Shown piece by piece: positions 8,021 through 17,203 of a stretch of DNA of 47,950 nt. The notes under the pieces are model-generated. The model was not told where the DNA came from and ran no database searches. It was given only the letters and a program-made list of their open reading frames with translations. A program made the translations under genes and the position numbers. This stretch comes from an uncultured Alteromonadaceae bacterium (GTDB lineage: Bacteria; Pseudomonadota; Gammaproteobacteria; Enterobacterales; Alteromonadaceae). The number at the start of each line of letters is the position of its first letter. Position 1 is the stretch's first letter. The stretch spans positions 1 through 47,950 of the forward strand of contig CATMRP010000019.1 of assembly GCA_950073835.1 (NCBI GenBank). Direction: 5' to 3'.

Positions 8021-8935
8021 TTATGCTGCCCGTAGCACTTTACGCTGCTGCCGGTAGGTTTTCAGTGAGTCGAGGCTAAATAACACCAGGCCACACCACA
8101 CAAAGCCAAAGGTGACCAGTCTGGCAGGTTCCAGCGGTTCGTCATACATCCCTACGGCAAAGATAAACATCAATGTTGGGCCGATGTACTGAATAAGCCC
8201 GAGCGTGGTAAACATAATCCGTTTAGCCGCCGCATTAAACGCCAGCAGTGGCAGTGTAGTCACCACGCCCGCCGCTAACAGCCAGGCATTTAACGTCCAT
8301 TCATTGGTTAGCATATTGGCTTCATCAGAGGCAAAAAATATCCAGTAAAGGGCGGCAAAAGGCAACAACACCAGGGTTTCCATAAACAGCCCCGGTAGCG
8401 GCTCAACGGGGATTTGTTTACGCAACAGGCCATAGATCGCAAAACTTCCCGCCAATAACAGTGCTACCCAGGGCAAAGTACCATGCGCAATAATGATATT
8501 AGCCACCCCGATGATCGCCAGCACCACAGCGGCTTTTTGCATATTGCGCAGTCGTTCATTTAAAAACAGCCTGGCCAGAAACACGTTGAGCAAGGGGTTA
8601 ATGTAATACCCCAAGCTGGCTTCAAGCATCATATTGGCATTGATAGCCCAAATGAACAGCAGCCAGTTGCCGCCCAGCAACACACTGGCTAAGGCCAGTA
8701 ACCCTATTAATCGTTTTGACCGAAAGATTGCCCTGACTTTGGCAAACTGCCCTAAACCCAGCAGCAACAACGCCAGTAACGCCGCCGACCAGACAATGCG
8801 ATGCATCAGAATATCCGGCGCCGGAACACTGGCAATTTGCTTAAAATATAATGGGGCAATACCCCACATGGTGTACGCCGCCACCGCATAAAGAAGCCCG
8901 GCGGTGGCCTGGCGTTGAATAGCCTCAGAGTTCAA
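8021..8935 (-). CDS. rarD: RarD, EamA-family membrane transporter
   Basis: A 304-residue inner-membrane protein of about ten transmembrane helices, close to E. coli RarD (LLYAVAAYTMWGIAPLYFKQI, ILMHRIVWS, GYYINPLLNVFLARLFLNERL, QYIGPTLMFIFAVG). RarD was linked to chloramphenicol tolerance; the substrate is unknown. The frame is open further upstream (to 9049), but that extension overlaps mgtE and lacks family similarity. A TTG at 8935 preceded by AAGGA at six bases gives the family length and is chosen. It follows mgtE by 16 bases, so the two are probably one transcript. Confidence 0.87.
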   Translation of the reverse strand: MNSEAIQRQATAGLLYAVAAYTMWGIAPLYFKQIASVPAPDILMHRIVWSAALLALLLLGLGQFAKVRAIFRSKRLIGLLALASVLLGGNWLLFIWAINANMMLEASLGYYINPLLNVFLARLFLNERLRNMQKAAVVLAIIGVANIIIAHGTLPWVALLLAGSFAIYGLLRKQIPVEPLPGLFMETLVLLPFAALYWIFFASDEANMLTNEWTLNAWLLAAGVVTTLPLLAFNAAAKRIMFTTLGLIQYIGPTLMFIFAVGMYDEPLEPARLVTFGFVWCGLVLFSLDSLKTYRQQRKVLRAA

Positions 8936-8951
8936 AGCATTTCCTTTTTCA

Positions 8952-10289
8952 TTACAGTAAAAACAGGCTGCCCAGGCCCAGGAAGGCCACAAAACCAACA
9001 ATGTCGGTAACGGTGGTGAGAATAACCGAACCGGAAAGCGCCGGGTCAATTTTGAGCTTTTCCAGGATCACCGGTAATACCACGCCGGCCAGCGCCGCAG
9101 CCAGTATGTTAACAAAGATGGCCAGACAGATAACCACCCCTAGCAACGGATCGCTGAACCACATAAAGGCCACAATGCCGATCACCAGTGCCCAAATCAC
9201 ACCATTGACACCACCCACCTTAAGCTCTTTGGTCATCAACGCTTTTAAGTTAGCACTGGTGATCTGGCCAAGCGCAAGACCGCGCACAATCAGGGTCAGG
9301 GTTTGGCTACCGGCAATCCCCCCCATGCTGGCCACCACTGGCATCAGTACGGCCAACGCCACCACCTGTTGCAGGGTGGCTTCAAATAAGCCAATAAACC
9401 ATGAGGCCATAAACGCGGTAAGCAGGTTAATACCTAACCACAAGGCACGACTACGGGCACTTTTTGCCACCGGGGCAAATAAATCCTCGTCTTCATCCAT
9501 ACCGGCAGTGGCCATCACCTGGCGCTCATAATTTTCGTTAACCAACTCACTGGCGCTGACAATATCGTGACGACCGAGCAATTTATTGTTGTCATCAATC
9601 ACTGGCAGCGCGGCATAGCCGCTGCGCTGCACCAGCAGGGAGGCCGTAGTCGAGTCGTCGGTACCTTTAATAACCGGCATTGACTCTTCGGTCAGCTCCA
9701 CCATGGGTAAATGCTCAGGCGCACCAAATACGGCAGTAAGCTTTACGGCAGCCGAAAACTGCCCGGAGCGATTAACCAGGAAAATGCTGTCACAGTGAGC
9801 CGGTACATTGCGCCTTATCAGACGCAAACCATCGCGCACTTTGGCGTTTAATGGCAGCACCAGCATTTCATGAGATATCCAGTGCCCGACCTGTTCATCG
9901 GGAAACTGGGTCGCGTCGCGGAAATAGGCCTGTTGTTGTTCATCCAGTGCCTGAATAGCCAGCTCCAGCAACTTGTTGGGCAGGGAGTCCATCAACTCAA
10001 GCAAGTCTTCAGCATCGATACCGAGTAAAATAGCACTCCATTTGTCGTTCGGGGTGGCGGAAATCAGCACTTCCCGGGGGTCGCTCCGCATTTCTACCAG
10101 CACGTCAAGCTTGCGCACATCCGGCAGCACTTCCCACAGCGACATCCGCTCCTCGACAGGGAGTGACTCTAGCAGCGTGGCTATTTCGACATCTTCAGCC
10201 GGTAAAAGCTGTTCAGCCACAGCCTGAAAGTCGTCGACGCCGTTATCGGCAACGATTTCTTCAATGAGATCGGGTAAGGGTTCAGCCAT
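8952..10289 (-). CDS. mgtE: MgtE-type magnesium channel/transporter
   Basis: A 445-residue Mg2+ channel. It has the N-terminal superhelical MgtE_N domain (about 10-125: LLESLPVEERMSLWEVLP and repeats), two CBS motifs (about 130-250) that sense cytosolic Mg2+, the plug helix, and five membrane helices (about 285-445) with the pore segment ASMGGIAGSQTLTLIVRGLALG and the end PVILEKLKIDPALSGSVILTTVTD. The ATG at 10289 is preferred because GGTGG stands just before it; a GTG at 10301 in the same frame is the alternative. rarD follows 16 bases downstream. It is divergent from recQ. mgtE is often preceded by a Mg2+ riboswitch; none is evident here. Confidence 0.93.
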   Translation of the reverse strand: MAEPLPDLIEEIVADNGVDDFQAVAEQLLPAEDVEIATLLESLPVEERMSLWEVLPDVRKLDVLVEMRSDPREVLISATPNDKWSAILLGIDAEDLLELMDSLPNKLLELAIQALDEQQQAYFRDATQFPDEQVGHWISHEMLVLPLNAKVRDGLRLIRRNVPAHCDSIFLVNRSGQFSAAVKLTAVFGAPEHLPMVELTEESMPVIKGTDDSTTASLLVQRSGYAALPVIDDNNKLLGRHDIVSASELVNENYERQVMATAGMDEDEDLFAPVAKSARSRALWLGINLLTAFMASWFIGLFEATLQQVVALAVLMPVVASMGGIAGSQTLTLIVRGLALGQITSANLKALMTKELKVGGVNGVIWALVIGIVAFMWFSDPLLGVVICLAIFVNILAAALAGVVLPVILEKLKIDPALSGSVILTTVTDIVGFVAFLGLGSLFLL

Positions 10290-10447
10290 GAGTTCCACCA
10301 CACAACAAAATTTGGCTCATAATACCATTGTTGTTAGCACCACAGGAATGACTCTGTCGCGGCACATCAGTCAGTTATAGCAAGACGCAGAAAAAGTCGG
10401 GCAAAACCCGTGAACCTCAGGCAAAAAACGCGTAAACTCTGCGACTC

Positions 10448-12328
10448 ATGACTGCGACACCAGATACCCCCACCGCCATCGACGATAACGATAGCCAGCT
10501 CGCCATCGTGGCAAGTGCTGCGCAGCCCGCAGACAGCCGTGATGCCCAGCAAATCCTTGAGGATATCTTCGGTTACAGCAAGTTTCGCTCCGGGCAGGCC
10601 GAGGTGATCGATCACACTATTAACGGTAAGGATGTGCTGGTATTGCTGCCCACCGGTGGCGGTAAGTCGTTATGTTACCAAATCCCGGCCATGGTGCGCG
10701 ATGGCACTGGTATAGTGGTATCCCCTCTTATTTCACTGATGCAGGATCAGGTAGAACAATTACGCGAGGCCGGCGTAAAGGCTGCGTATCTGAATTCCTC
10801 GTTAGATCAGGACGATTACCAGGCTACGGTGCAGCGCCTGCAGGAAGGCCACTACGACATTATTTATGTCTCGCCTGAGCGTTTATTACAGCGCTTTTTT
10901 CTGAATATGCTGGCACAAACTAAAATAGCGTTGTTCGCGGTAGATGAAGCGCACTGTGTGTCGCACTGGGGGCATGACTTTCGGCAGGACTACCGGTCTT
11001 TAGGGCAGTTAAAGCAACGCTTTCCGGACATTCCGGTAATCGGCCTTACGGCAACCGCCGACACCACCACAGAACAGGATATTCAGGTTCAGCTCGGACT
11101 GGATAACCCGCTCGTATACAAAGGCTCCTTCGATCGGCCCAATATCCGTTACCGGGTAATGGCCAAGTACAAACCCTTTGAGCAGATCGTTACCTACATT
11201 CGTCAGCAGGACGGCAGCGGGATTATTTACTGTAATTCCCGGGCCAAGGTAGACGATCTTAGCGCCAAGTTGCACCGCCAGGGTTTCAAGAGTGCCGCCT
11301 ATCATGCGGGTATGGATGCCGACGAGCGGGCCTATGTACAACGTCAGTTTATTACCGACAAAATTGACGTGGTGGTAGCTACCGTGGCCTTCGGTATGGG
11401 CATTAATAAGTCTAACGTGCGCTATGTGGTTCATCACGATGTGCCGCGCAGTATTGAGAGTTACTACCAGGAAACCGGCCGGGCTGGCCGTGACGGGTTG
11501 CCAGCCGAAGCATTACTACTCTTCGACGAGAAAGACAGCGCCCGGGTAAAACAGTGGATTGATCAAGGCTCAATGGCCGACCGAAATGCCATAGAACTGC
11601 AAAAATTCGCTGCCATGGAAGCCTTCGCCGAAGCGCAAACCTGTCGCCGTCAGGTATTACTCAATTACTTTTCGCAGTTCAGCGATACCGCCTGCGGTAA
11701 CTGTGATATTTGCCTCGATCCGCCGCGCCCCTTCGATGGCCTGGAAACTGCCCAAAAAGTGCTGAGTTGTATTCTGCGCCTCCAGCAGCAGGCCGCTACT
11801 CAGTATGTGATTGATGTACTGCGCGGTAAAAACCTTAAACGTTTGCAGGAAGCCGGTCACGACAAGCTATCTACCTGGGGAATAGGGAAAGACCAGAGCG
11901 ATCAGTACTGGCATAACATTATTAACCAGCTTATCCACCGCGGCTATATTCGGGTAGATATTGCCAGCCACGCTGTGCTGCGCTTAACCGAGGCTGCCCG
12001 ACCCGTCCTGAAAGGGGAAATTGCGGTCGAGCTGGCCACACCAAGGCTTGAAATCAAAGCCGACAAACCGGCCAAAACCGCGCTCAAAAATTACGATAAA
12101 GCGCTGTTCGCCCGGCTTAAACACTTACGTAAAGTACTGGCGCAGGAAAACGATGTACCGCCTTTCGTTATCTTTAACGACGCGACACTGGCCGAAATGG
12201 CCGCCAGCAAACCCACTGATAAGCAAAGCCTGCTGGCCGTCAGCGGCGTTGGCTTAACCAAGCTGGAACGCTACGGTGTGCCTTTCCTGCAACTGATTAA
12301 CGACTACCTGGAAAGGGACGACGAGTAA
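10448..12328 (+). CDS. recQ: ATP-dependent DNA helicase RecQ
   Basis: A 626-residue 3'-5' helicase of recombination and replication repair. Motif 0 is FGYSKFRSGQAEVI, Walker A is LLPTGGGKS near 66-74, the DEAH box is VDEAHCVSHWGHDFR near 165-180, motif V/VI is YYQETGRAGRDGLPAEA. The RQC zinc site is CRRQ (about 398) with CGNCDIC (about 415-421), followed by the winged helix. The C-terminal HRDC domain (about 545-620) includes KQSLLAVSGVGLTKLERYG. The N-terminus is about 20 residues longer than in E. coli RecQ and rich in Asp and Ala, and no ribosome site stands before the ATG, so the true start could be slightly downstream. Its end is 4 bases from a converging gene. Confidence 0.95.
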   Translation: MTATPDTPTAIDDNDSQLAIVASAAQPADSRDAQQILEDIFGYSKFRSGQAEVIDHTINGKDVLVLLPTGGGKSLCYQIPAMVRDGTGIVVSPLISLMQDQVEQLREAGVKAAYLNSSLDQDDYQATVQRLQEGHYDIIYVSPERLLQRFFLNMLAQTKIALFAVDEAHCVSHWGHDFRQDYRSLGQLKQRFPDIPVIGLTATADTTTEQDIQVQLGLDNPLVYKGSFDRPNIRYRVMAKYKPFEQIVTYIRQQDGSGIIYCNSRAKVDDLSAKLHRQGFKSAAYHAGMDADERAYVQRQFITDKIDVVVATVAFGMGINKSNVRYVVHHDVPRSIESYYQETGRAGRDGLPAEALLLFDEKDSARVKQWIDQGSMADRNAIELQKFAAMEAFAEAQTCRRQVLLNYFSQFSDTACGNCDICLDPPRPFDGLETAQKVLSCILRLQQQAATQYVIDVLRGKNLKRLQEAGHDKLSTWGIGKDQSDQYWHNIINQLIHRGYIRVDIASHAVLRLTEAARPVLKGEIAVELATPRLEIKADKPAKTALKNYDKALFARLKHLRKVLAQENDVPPFVIFNDATLAEMAASKPTDKQSLLAVSGVGLTKLERYGVPFLQLINDYLERDDE

Positions 12329-12332
12329 TCGC

Positions 12333-13010
12333 TCAGGCGTAGGCGTACTCACCGCCTTTTTCGAGGCCGCGCTGATAGGCATCGCGGCTGTGGATTTTAT
12401 TTACCCAGGCATCGATAGCGGCATACTGCCCTTTGCCAACGCGCCCCTGCATGGCTTCTAATGGAAAGCTCATCTGAAAATCGGCACCGCTCAAGCATTC
12501 CCCGGCAAACCACTCATTCTGTTTGAGATAACTGTTCACATAGTCGAGACTGGCTTTTAAATTTGGCCCGTAATAGGCACTGGTGATGGCATCCACCACT
12601 TTGGCTACCACTGGTTTCATAAAAAACGGACTGGCCTTTTCTTTGGCTTTAGTCAGCACCAGCCTGGCCACTAGCGGCGGCATCAGGCTGCCTTCGGCAA
12701 AGTGCATCCAGAACCGATACTGATTGAGCGCGTAACGGCTGTCGGTGGGTTTAAATTGCCCGCCAAACTCGTCTATCAGGTATTCAATAATGGCACCGGA
12801 TTCTGCCAACGTGGTATCACTGTGGGTGATAATTGGCGCGCGGCCGAGAGGATGAACCGCCTGGAGACCTTCAGGAGCCAGATTAGTTTTGCCATCACGC
12901 TGATAGTGCTTAATTTCGTAGTCCACTCCCAGCTCTTCGAGCAGCCATAAAATACGCTGCGAGCGGGAATTATTGAGGTGGTGCAATACGAGTGGAGATG
13001 CTGCTGTCAT
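12333..13010 (-). CDS. Glutathione S-transferase family protein
   Basis: A 225-residue cytosolic GST. The thioredoxin-like N-domain (about 1-80) has LHHLNNSRSQRILWLLEELGVDYE, with Ser/Asn at the glutathione-activating position, the cis-Pro segment GRAPIITHSD and the glutathione-binding TLAESGAIIEYLI. The helical C-domain follows (YRFWMHFAEGSLMPPLVARL, WFAGECLSGADFQMSFPLEA). It resembles bacterial beta/Ure2p-like GSTs; the electrophile is unknown. An in-frame start further upstream at 13079 is rejected because ATG 13010 has AAGG six bases before it and matches the family N-terminus. It is convergent with recQ, with a 4-base gap. Confidence 0.85.
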   Translation of the reverse strand: MTAASPLVLHHLNNSRSQRILWLLEELGVDYEIKHYQRDGKTNLAPEGLQAVHPLGRAPIITHSDTTLAESGAIIEYLIDEFGGQFKPTDSRYALNQYRFWMHFAEGSLMPPLVARLVLTKAKEKASPFFMKPVVAKVVDAITSAYYGPNLKASLDYVNSYLKQNEWFAGECLSGADFQMSFPLEAMQGRVGKGQYAAIDAWVNKIHSRDAYQRGLEKGGEYAYA

Positions 13011-13220
13011 AAAAAACCTTGTGAGCCGTATTTCCATATCCACGGCCATAAAAAACAATAAGATGAAACTAATACGCAAAAAGCGTGAGTTGGATTACAT
13101 TTGGTTAAAAATAGTCGCGAAAAGTCGATAAGCGGTTAATCCAGCGTTGATTCATCGCTATTGCTGTAATCATCGTACCTAATGTTACACTTCACCCATT
13201 GACGAACATCTGAGAGTCCA

Positions 13221-14633
13221 ATGCAACTACACCATCGCTACGCTACCGAATTGGCCGAAACCGTCAGCGCAATAAAACCGCAGCCACTGAGCGGAATGAC
13301 TATGCCGATATACAACCGCGAGTTGGCAACACAGTTTAAACTGCCGGACAGCGACGCACTGATGTCGGCAATTTTTGACGAAGACGGCGAGCTTGCGGCT
13401 AACGCGGTGGCGCAAAAATACGGCGGCCACCAGTTTGGCCAGTGGAATCCTTTTCTGGGCGATGGGCGTGGTTTACTACTGGGTGAGGTAAGCGACGATC
13501 AGGGCACGAGTTTCGACCTGCATCTAAAAGGCGCCGGACAAACACCCTACTCCCGCCATGCTGACGGACGCGCCGTGTTACGCTCGACGTTACGAGAATA
13601 CATTGCATCAGAAGCACTTCACCATCTGCGCATCCCAACGTCCCGGGCGCTGTGTTTAATTACCAGTGAGCAATCCATTGTGCGGGAGTTGCCTGAACCT
13701 GGCGCCATGATGATCCGCATGGCTCCGAGCCATATTCGCTTTGGCCACTTTGAGTTTTACTACCACAATAAGCAAAAAGACACGCTGGACAAGCTGATGC
13801 AGTACACCCTCACTCATCACTTCCCGGAGTGTTTACAAGACGCCAACCCGCACAAAGCGTTACTGACTGCCATTACTTTGCGAACCGCGCGCATGGTGGC
13901 GCTATGGCAGGCATACGGTTTCGTACACGGCGTGATGAATACCGACAATATGTCAATCCATGGCATTACCTTTGATTACGGCCCCTATGCTTTCATCGAA
14001 CACTTCCAGTCTGATGCGGTATTTAACCACTCCGACTACGAAGGCCGCTATGCCTTTGATCGCCAACCTGGTATCGCGCTGTGGAACCTTAACGCGCTGG
14101 CCTATGCGTTTTCTGATCACTTAAGTACCGATGATATCCGCGCCTGCCTGACGTTATTTGAGCCCACCTTTTTAAGTCAGTACCGTCATCAGATGCTAAG
14201 CCGCATTGGCCTTGAGGATAATGCAGACAACGAGCCCTGCCTGAACACCTGGCTGAGTTTACTTAGCGCTGAGAAGCGCGACTATACCCAAAGCTTCAGG
14301 CAACTAATCACGGCCGACCTACAGCAGGAATTGGTGCCGTTACGCGATCAGTTTGTTGACCGTAGCGCCTTTGACAACTGGTGGCAGGATTACCGCCAGC
14401 GTCGCCTTGCTGCGGGGACTGCAAATGAGGCGCTATATGCGCTTAATCCGCTGGTGATCCCACGTACGCACTATTTACAATCTGCTATCGACGCCGCTGA
14501 GCAAGGAGACTTCGAGCCGGCGCACAAGTTGATGGAAGCCATTCGTCAGCCATTTGATGATAATGAGAACACCCGGGACTATTCCCAACCCGGCGCTGCC
14601 AGTTCGCAAGGGAGTCTTTCATGCAGCAGTTAA
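13221..14633 (+). CDS. selO: SelO-family protein AMPylator (YdiU)
   Basis: A 470-residue pseudokinase-fold enzyme that transfers AMP from ATP to Ser/Thr/Tyr residues of target proteins and is tied to oxidative stress in E. coli. Visible motifs are AQKYGGHQFGQWNPFLGDGRG, DLHLKGAGQTPYSRHADGRA (Lys103 the ATP-phosphate lysine), RSTLREYIASEALHHL, and GVMNTDNMSIHGITFDYGP with Asn243 and Asp252 for metal. The protein ends SCSS, putting Cys third from the end, the place that holds selenocysteine in animal SelO; this implies an intact C-terminus. The start has weak ribosome pairing but matches the family. Its last 13 bases overlap the next gene. Confidence 0.93.
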   Translation: MQLHHRYATELAETVSAIKPQPLSGMTMPIYNRELATQFKLPDSDALMSAIFDEDGELAANAVAQKYGGHQFGQWNPFLGDGRGLLLGEVSDDQGTSFDLHLKGAGQTPYSRHADGRAVLRSTLREYIASEALHHLRIPTSRALCLITSEQSIVRELPEPGAMMIRMAPSHIRFGHFEFYYHNKQKDTLDKLMQYTLTHHFPECLQDANPHKALLTAITLRTARMVALWQAYGFVHGVMNTDNMSIHGITFDYGPYAFIEHFQSDAVFNHSDYEGRYAFDRQPGIALWNLNALAYAFSDHLSTDDIRACLTLFEPTFLSQYRHQMLSRIGLEDNADNEPCLNTWLSLLSAEKRDYTQSFRQLITADLQQELVPLRDQFVDRSAFDNWWQDYRQRRLAAGTANEALYALNPLVIPRTHYLQSAIDAAEQGDFEPAHKLMEAIRQPFDDNENTRDYSQPGAASSQGSLSCSS

Positions 14634-14965
14634 CCCCAGCCGCCATTGCCAACGCACTGGTATCTGAACCCGGCATTATCCGCTGGGTTGGGCCAATGCC
14701 CGCCACTCAGCAACAGGCAGTGGGCCTGTGCCACAATATTGCCCGTTTACTCAATGCTCGCCAGGTCGAAAATGACTGGGGTGCTGACAGGTTACAGGTG
14801 CGCCTCAATGCCGATAATTTTGAGTTACTGTTTAACGTGGAATGGCTGTGCGAAGCAGTTTGGCTTGAGCCGGTAGGCGCCTCTACCGCCCATATCAGCA
14901 AGGCCGACATGCTACAAAACGTGCAGCTAAAACTACAGCAGGCGCTAGAGCAGACGGATCTTTAG
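14621..14965 (+). CDS. Small protein, likely DUF3630-like
   Basis: A 114-residue cytoplasmic protein. The stretch ARLLNARQVENDWGADRLQVRLNADNFELLFN...WLCEAVWLEPVG recalls the DUF3630 family seen in Shewanella, Vibrio and relatives (acidic, with WGADR and a closing WLE). No function is known to me. The ATG at 14621 has GGGAG seven bases before it, inside selO, and the frame overlaps selO by 13 bases, so translation is probably coupled and the two proteins share a transcript. The family call is from memory of the motif and not certain. Confidence 0.6.
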   Translation: MQQLTPAAIANALVSEPGIIRWVGPMPATQQQAVGLCHNIARLLNARQVENDWGADRLQVRLNADNFELLFNVEWLCEAVWLEPVGASTAHISKADMLQNVQLKLQQALEQTDL

Positions 14966-14991
14966 TATACCAATTTAGTTCGGCCTGAATA

Positions 14992-15021
14992 TTAGACCCG
15001 TGCCCTGATAGGCGGTATAAT
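14992..15021 (+). promoter_or_regulatory. Putative sigma70 promoter of ribA
   Basis: TTAGAC (14992-14997), an 18-base spacer and a perfect TATAAT (15016-15021) lie about 90 bases before the ribA ATG. No RFN/FMN riboswitch core is seen in the leader. Confidence 0.5.
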
Positions 15022-15111
15022 CGCCGCCCCTGAGGGCTTGTAAACCTGTGTTACTGCCCTCATGTAGTGGTACTTATTTGGCAGTTTCTACATCAACCCG
15101 GCTCGAGTTTC

Positions 15112-15732
15112 ATGACCAGTAAATCCCAGCAATACCGATTTGTCAGCGCAGCAAAGCTTCCTACCCGCAAGGGCGAATTCACTATCCATGGTTTTGTGGA
15201 AGAAAACTCGGGTATAGAGCACGTTGCGTTATCATACGGTACCTGGCAGCCGGAAGACGTGGTGCCAATTCGAATTCACTCTGAATGCCTCACCGGCGAC
15301 GCGCTGTTCTCTACCCGCTGCGATTGCGGTTTCCAGTTAGAGCGGGCGATGGAAAATATCGTCGAAAACGGCTATGGCGTACTGCTTTATTTGCGTCAGG
15401 AAGGGCGCGGTATCGGTCTTATCAATAAAATCCGCGCCTATCATCTGCAAGATCAGGGCATGGATACCGTTGAAGCTAACGAACACCTGGGTTTCGATGC
15501 CGACATGCGCACCTACGAGATGTGCAAGGTCATGCTGGATAAGCTGAACGTTAAAAATGTTGAGCTGATGACCAATAACCCCCGTAAAACCGCGGCGCTG
15601 AAAGATCTCGATATTAACGTGGTGGCCCGCAAGCCTATTGACCACGGTATCACCAAAGACAACAAAAACTACATTAAAACCAAAACCGAAAAACTCGGCC
15701 ACGCCTTCGACCCGCATATTCTGGGTGATTAG
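15112..15732 (+). CDS. ribA: GTP cyclohydrolase II
   Basis: A 206-residue enzyme that opens GTP to 2,5-diamino-6-ribosylamino-pyrimidinone phosphate, the first step of riboflavin synthesis. It matches E. coli RibA along its length: AAKLPTRKGEF, VPIRIHSECLTGDALFSTRCDCGFQLE with zinc ligands Cys59, Cys70 and Cys72, the catalytic RQEGRGIGLINKIRAY, DTVEANEHLGF and the GTP-binding LMTNNPRKTAAL. It is the single-domain RibA, not the RibBA fusion. A GTG at 15067 in frame would add 15 residues without family similarity, so the ATG at 15112 is chosen. It is monocistronic, with a promoter-like sequence upstream. Confidence 0.94.
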   Translation: MTSKSQQYRFVSAAKLPTRKGEFTIHGFVEENSGIEHVALSYGTWQPEDVVPIRIHSECLTGDALFSTRCDCGFQLERAMENIVENGYGVLLYLRQEGRGIGLINKIRAYHLQDQGMDTVEANEHLGFDADMRTYEMCKVMLDKLNVKNVELMTNNPRKTAALKDLDINVVARKPIDHGITKDNKNYIKTKTEKLGHAFDPHILGD

Positions 15733-15747
15733 GGCTTATTCGCTAGC

Positions 15748-15770
15748 AAGCTGAACAATTGGTTCAGCTT
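15748..15770 (+). terminator. Hairpin after ribA, possible terminator
   Basis: AAGCTGAAC (15748-15756) pairs with GTTCAGCTT (15762-15770) around AATTG. GGTTCAGC is then repeated directly. No T-run follows, so termination would be weak or factor-dependent. Confidence 0.4.
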
Positions 15771-15850
15771 GGTTCAGCCTCAATTAATCTTGCCCTTGCT
15801 ATAACGATACAAACATCACACCAAGTGCCCTGTGGCACAGGAGAGTTTGT

Positions 15851-17203
15851 ATGAAAAAGCGATTAATACTGGCCTTGTTTCTACCGCTGGTCTGCACCGG
15901 TCAGGCACTGGCTACCACGGCCCCCGAAAATCAACCAACATACAATGCGCAGCGCCTTAGCGAAGAAACGCTCGATACCCTGCTGGCGCCAATTGCGTTA
16001 TACCCCGACACGCTGGTGACTCATATTCTGATCGCCAGCACTTATCCGCTACAGATAATAGAAGCCGACCGCTGGCGCCAGGACAATCAGTCACTGGAGG
16101 GCGACGCCCTGGAGTTAGCCCTTGAAAACACCGACTGGGATCCAAGTGTAAAGGCGTTGGTGCCGTTCACCGATATCCTGCGCCCCATGAGTGACGATCT
16201 CGGCTGGCTGCAAAACCTCGGCGATGCAGTACTCACCAACGAAGACTGGGTGCTCGACAGAGTACAGGCACTGCGTTTACAGGCGCACCAGAGTGGCAAC
16301 CTGCAAAGCAATGATTACCAACAGGTTTCCACCGAGGATAAGATCATTGTGATTGAATCCCGCCAGCCGCAAGTGGTGTATATCCCCTACTACGACACCC
16401 GCCATGTCTATGGCCACTGGCATTACCATAGCCAGCCGGTGTTCTGGCCCACCAGCGTGCGGATCGCCCTGGGCCATCGTATTTACTGGGGCCCGCGGGT
16501 AAGCATTTCAGCCGGTTTCTACTTCGGTAATATCTGGTGGCCCGAACGGCACATTATTATTCGTAGTACCCCCTCACGTCATTATGTGAGACCACACTAT
16601 CCGACCAAGCGTTATTCAGTGAAAGAATACCATCGCTGGCAGCATAATGTGGACAGCCGCCATGCCCGTTATTCACAACGGGTGGCAACCCACAAGCCAG
16701 CCATCGTTAAGCAGCACCGCTCATTAGATAATGCTGCCAGACATCGTGAACTGTACACCCGAACTCAGGCTGGCAGTAGCTATCGGACAGATGGCAATAA
16801 GCAGGGTAAACCATTGCAGCGCGAGCATCAGGGGCAGCAACCCGTTAAGCACAGTCAGGATGCCAAACAGCTAAAACAGCGCCTGCAAAGTCATGAGAAT
16901 AACTATGGCAATCGCAGCCTACCCAAAAATCGGTTGAGAGTGTCTGAACAGCAGGTCCGGGGCGATAAGTCGGCCAACAAACAGCAGAAATTTGCGCCGG
17001 CTGACCAACAGCCGGTTCGTCAACAGCCTCAGGAACGTACGGTACACAAAGAGCGCACGCGAATAGATAAAGCGCCGTCGCACTCACAGCGTCCGCAGAA
17101 AGCCTACTCTAAGCCAGGCCAGCAGCGCCCGGTTAAGCAATCTTACAGTCGCCCGACACAACGGGATCATGCTCAGAAACCACGCGTTAAGCGTGAGCAT
17201 TAA
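15851..17203 (+). CDS. DUF3300 exported protein with basic low-complexity tail
   Basis: A 450-residue protein. Residues 1-21 are a signal peptide (MKKRLILALFLPLVCTGQALA). The DUF3300 domain follows (about 35-250): LDTLLAPIALYPDTLVTHILIASTYPLQI, WDPSVKALVPF, then VVYIPYYDTRHVYGHW and a Trp/His/Tyr-rich part. From about 255 to the end the chain is rich in Gln, Arg, Lys, His and Ser, with repeated HSQ/RPQ/QQPV-like words, and is strongly basic and probably disordered. No function is established for the family; the tail could bind DNA, polysaccharide or the cell wall. Its last 17 bases overlap the converging ATP-grasp gene. Confidence 0.85.
   Translation: MKKRLILALFLPLVCTGQALATTAPENQPTYNAQRLSEETLDTLLAPIALYPDTLVTHILIASTYPLQIIEADRWRQDNQSLEGDALELALENTDWDPSVKALVPFTDILRPMSDDLGWLQNLGDAVLTNEDWVLDRVQALRLQAHQSGNLQSNDYQQVSTEDKIIVIESRQPQVVYIPYYDTRHVYGHWHYHSQPVFWPTSVRIALGHRIYWGPRVSISAGFYFGNIWWPERHIIIRSTPSRHYVRPHYPTKRYSVKEYHRWQHNVDSRHARYSQRVATHKPAIVKQHRSLDNAARHRELYTRTQAGSSYRTDGNKQGKPLQREHQGQQPVKHSQDAKQLKQRLQSHENNYGNRSLPKNRLRVSEQQVRGDKSANKQQKFAPADQQPVRQQPQERTVHKERTRIDKAPSHSQRPQKAYSKPGQQRPVKQSYSRPTQRDHAQKPRVKREH

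Noticed and set aside
8936..9049. 38-residue N-terminal extension of rarD
   Set aside because: It overlaps mgtE coding sequence, is Trp/Pro-rich without RarD similarity, and a good ribosome site precedes the TTG at 8935.
11009..11437. 142-residue minus-strand frame inside recQ
   Set aside because: It lies wholly within the helicase core and has no ribosome site or recognisable domain; it is a shadow frame.
14966..15111. FMN riboswitch before ribA
   Set aside because: The conserved RFN-element core was not found; only a promoter-like TATAAT and a GC-rich stem are present.
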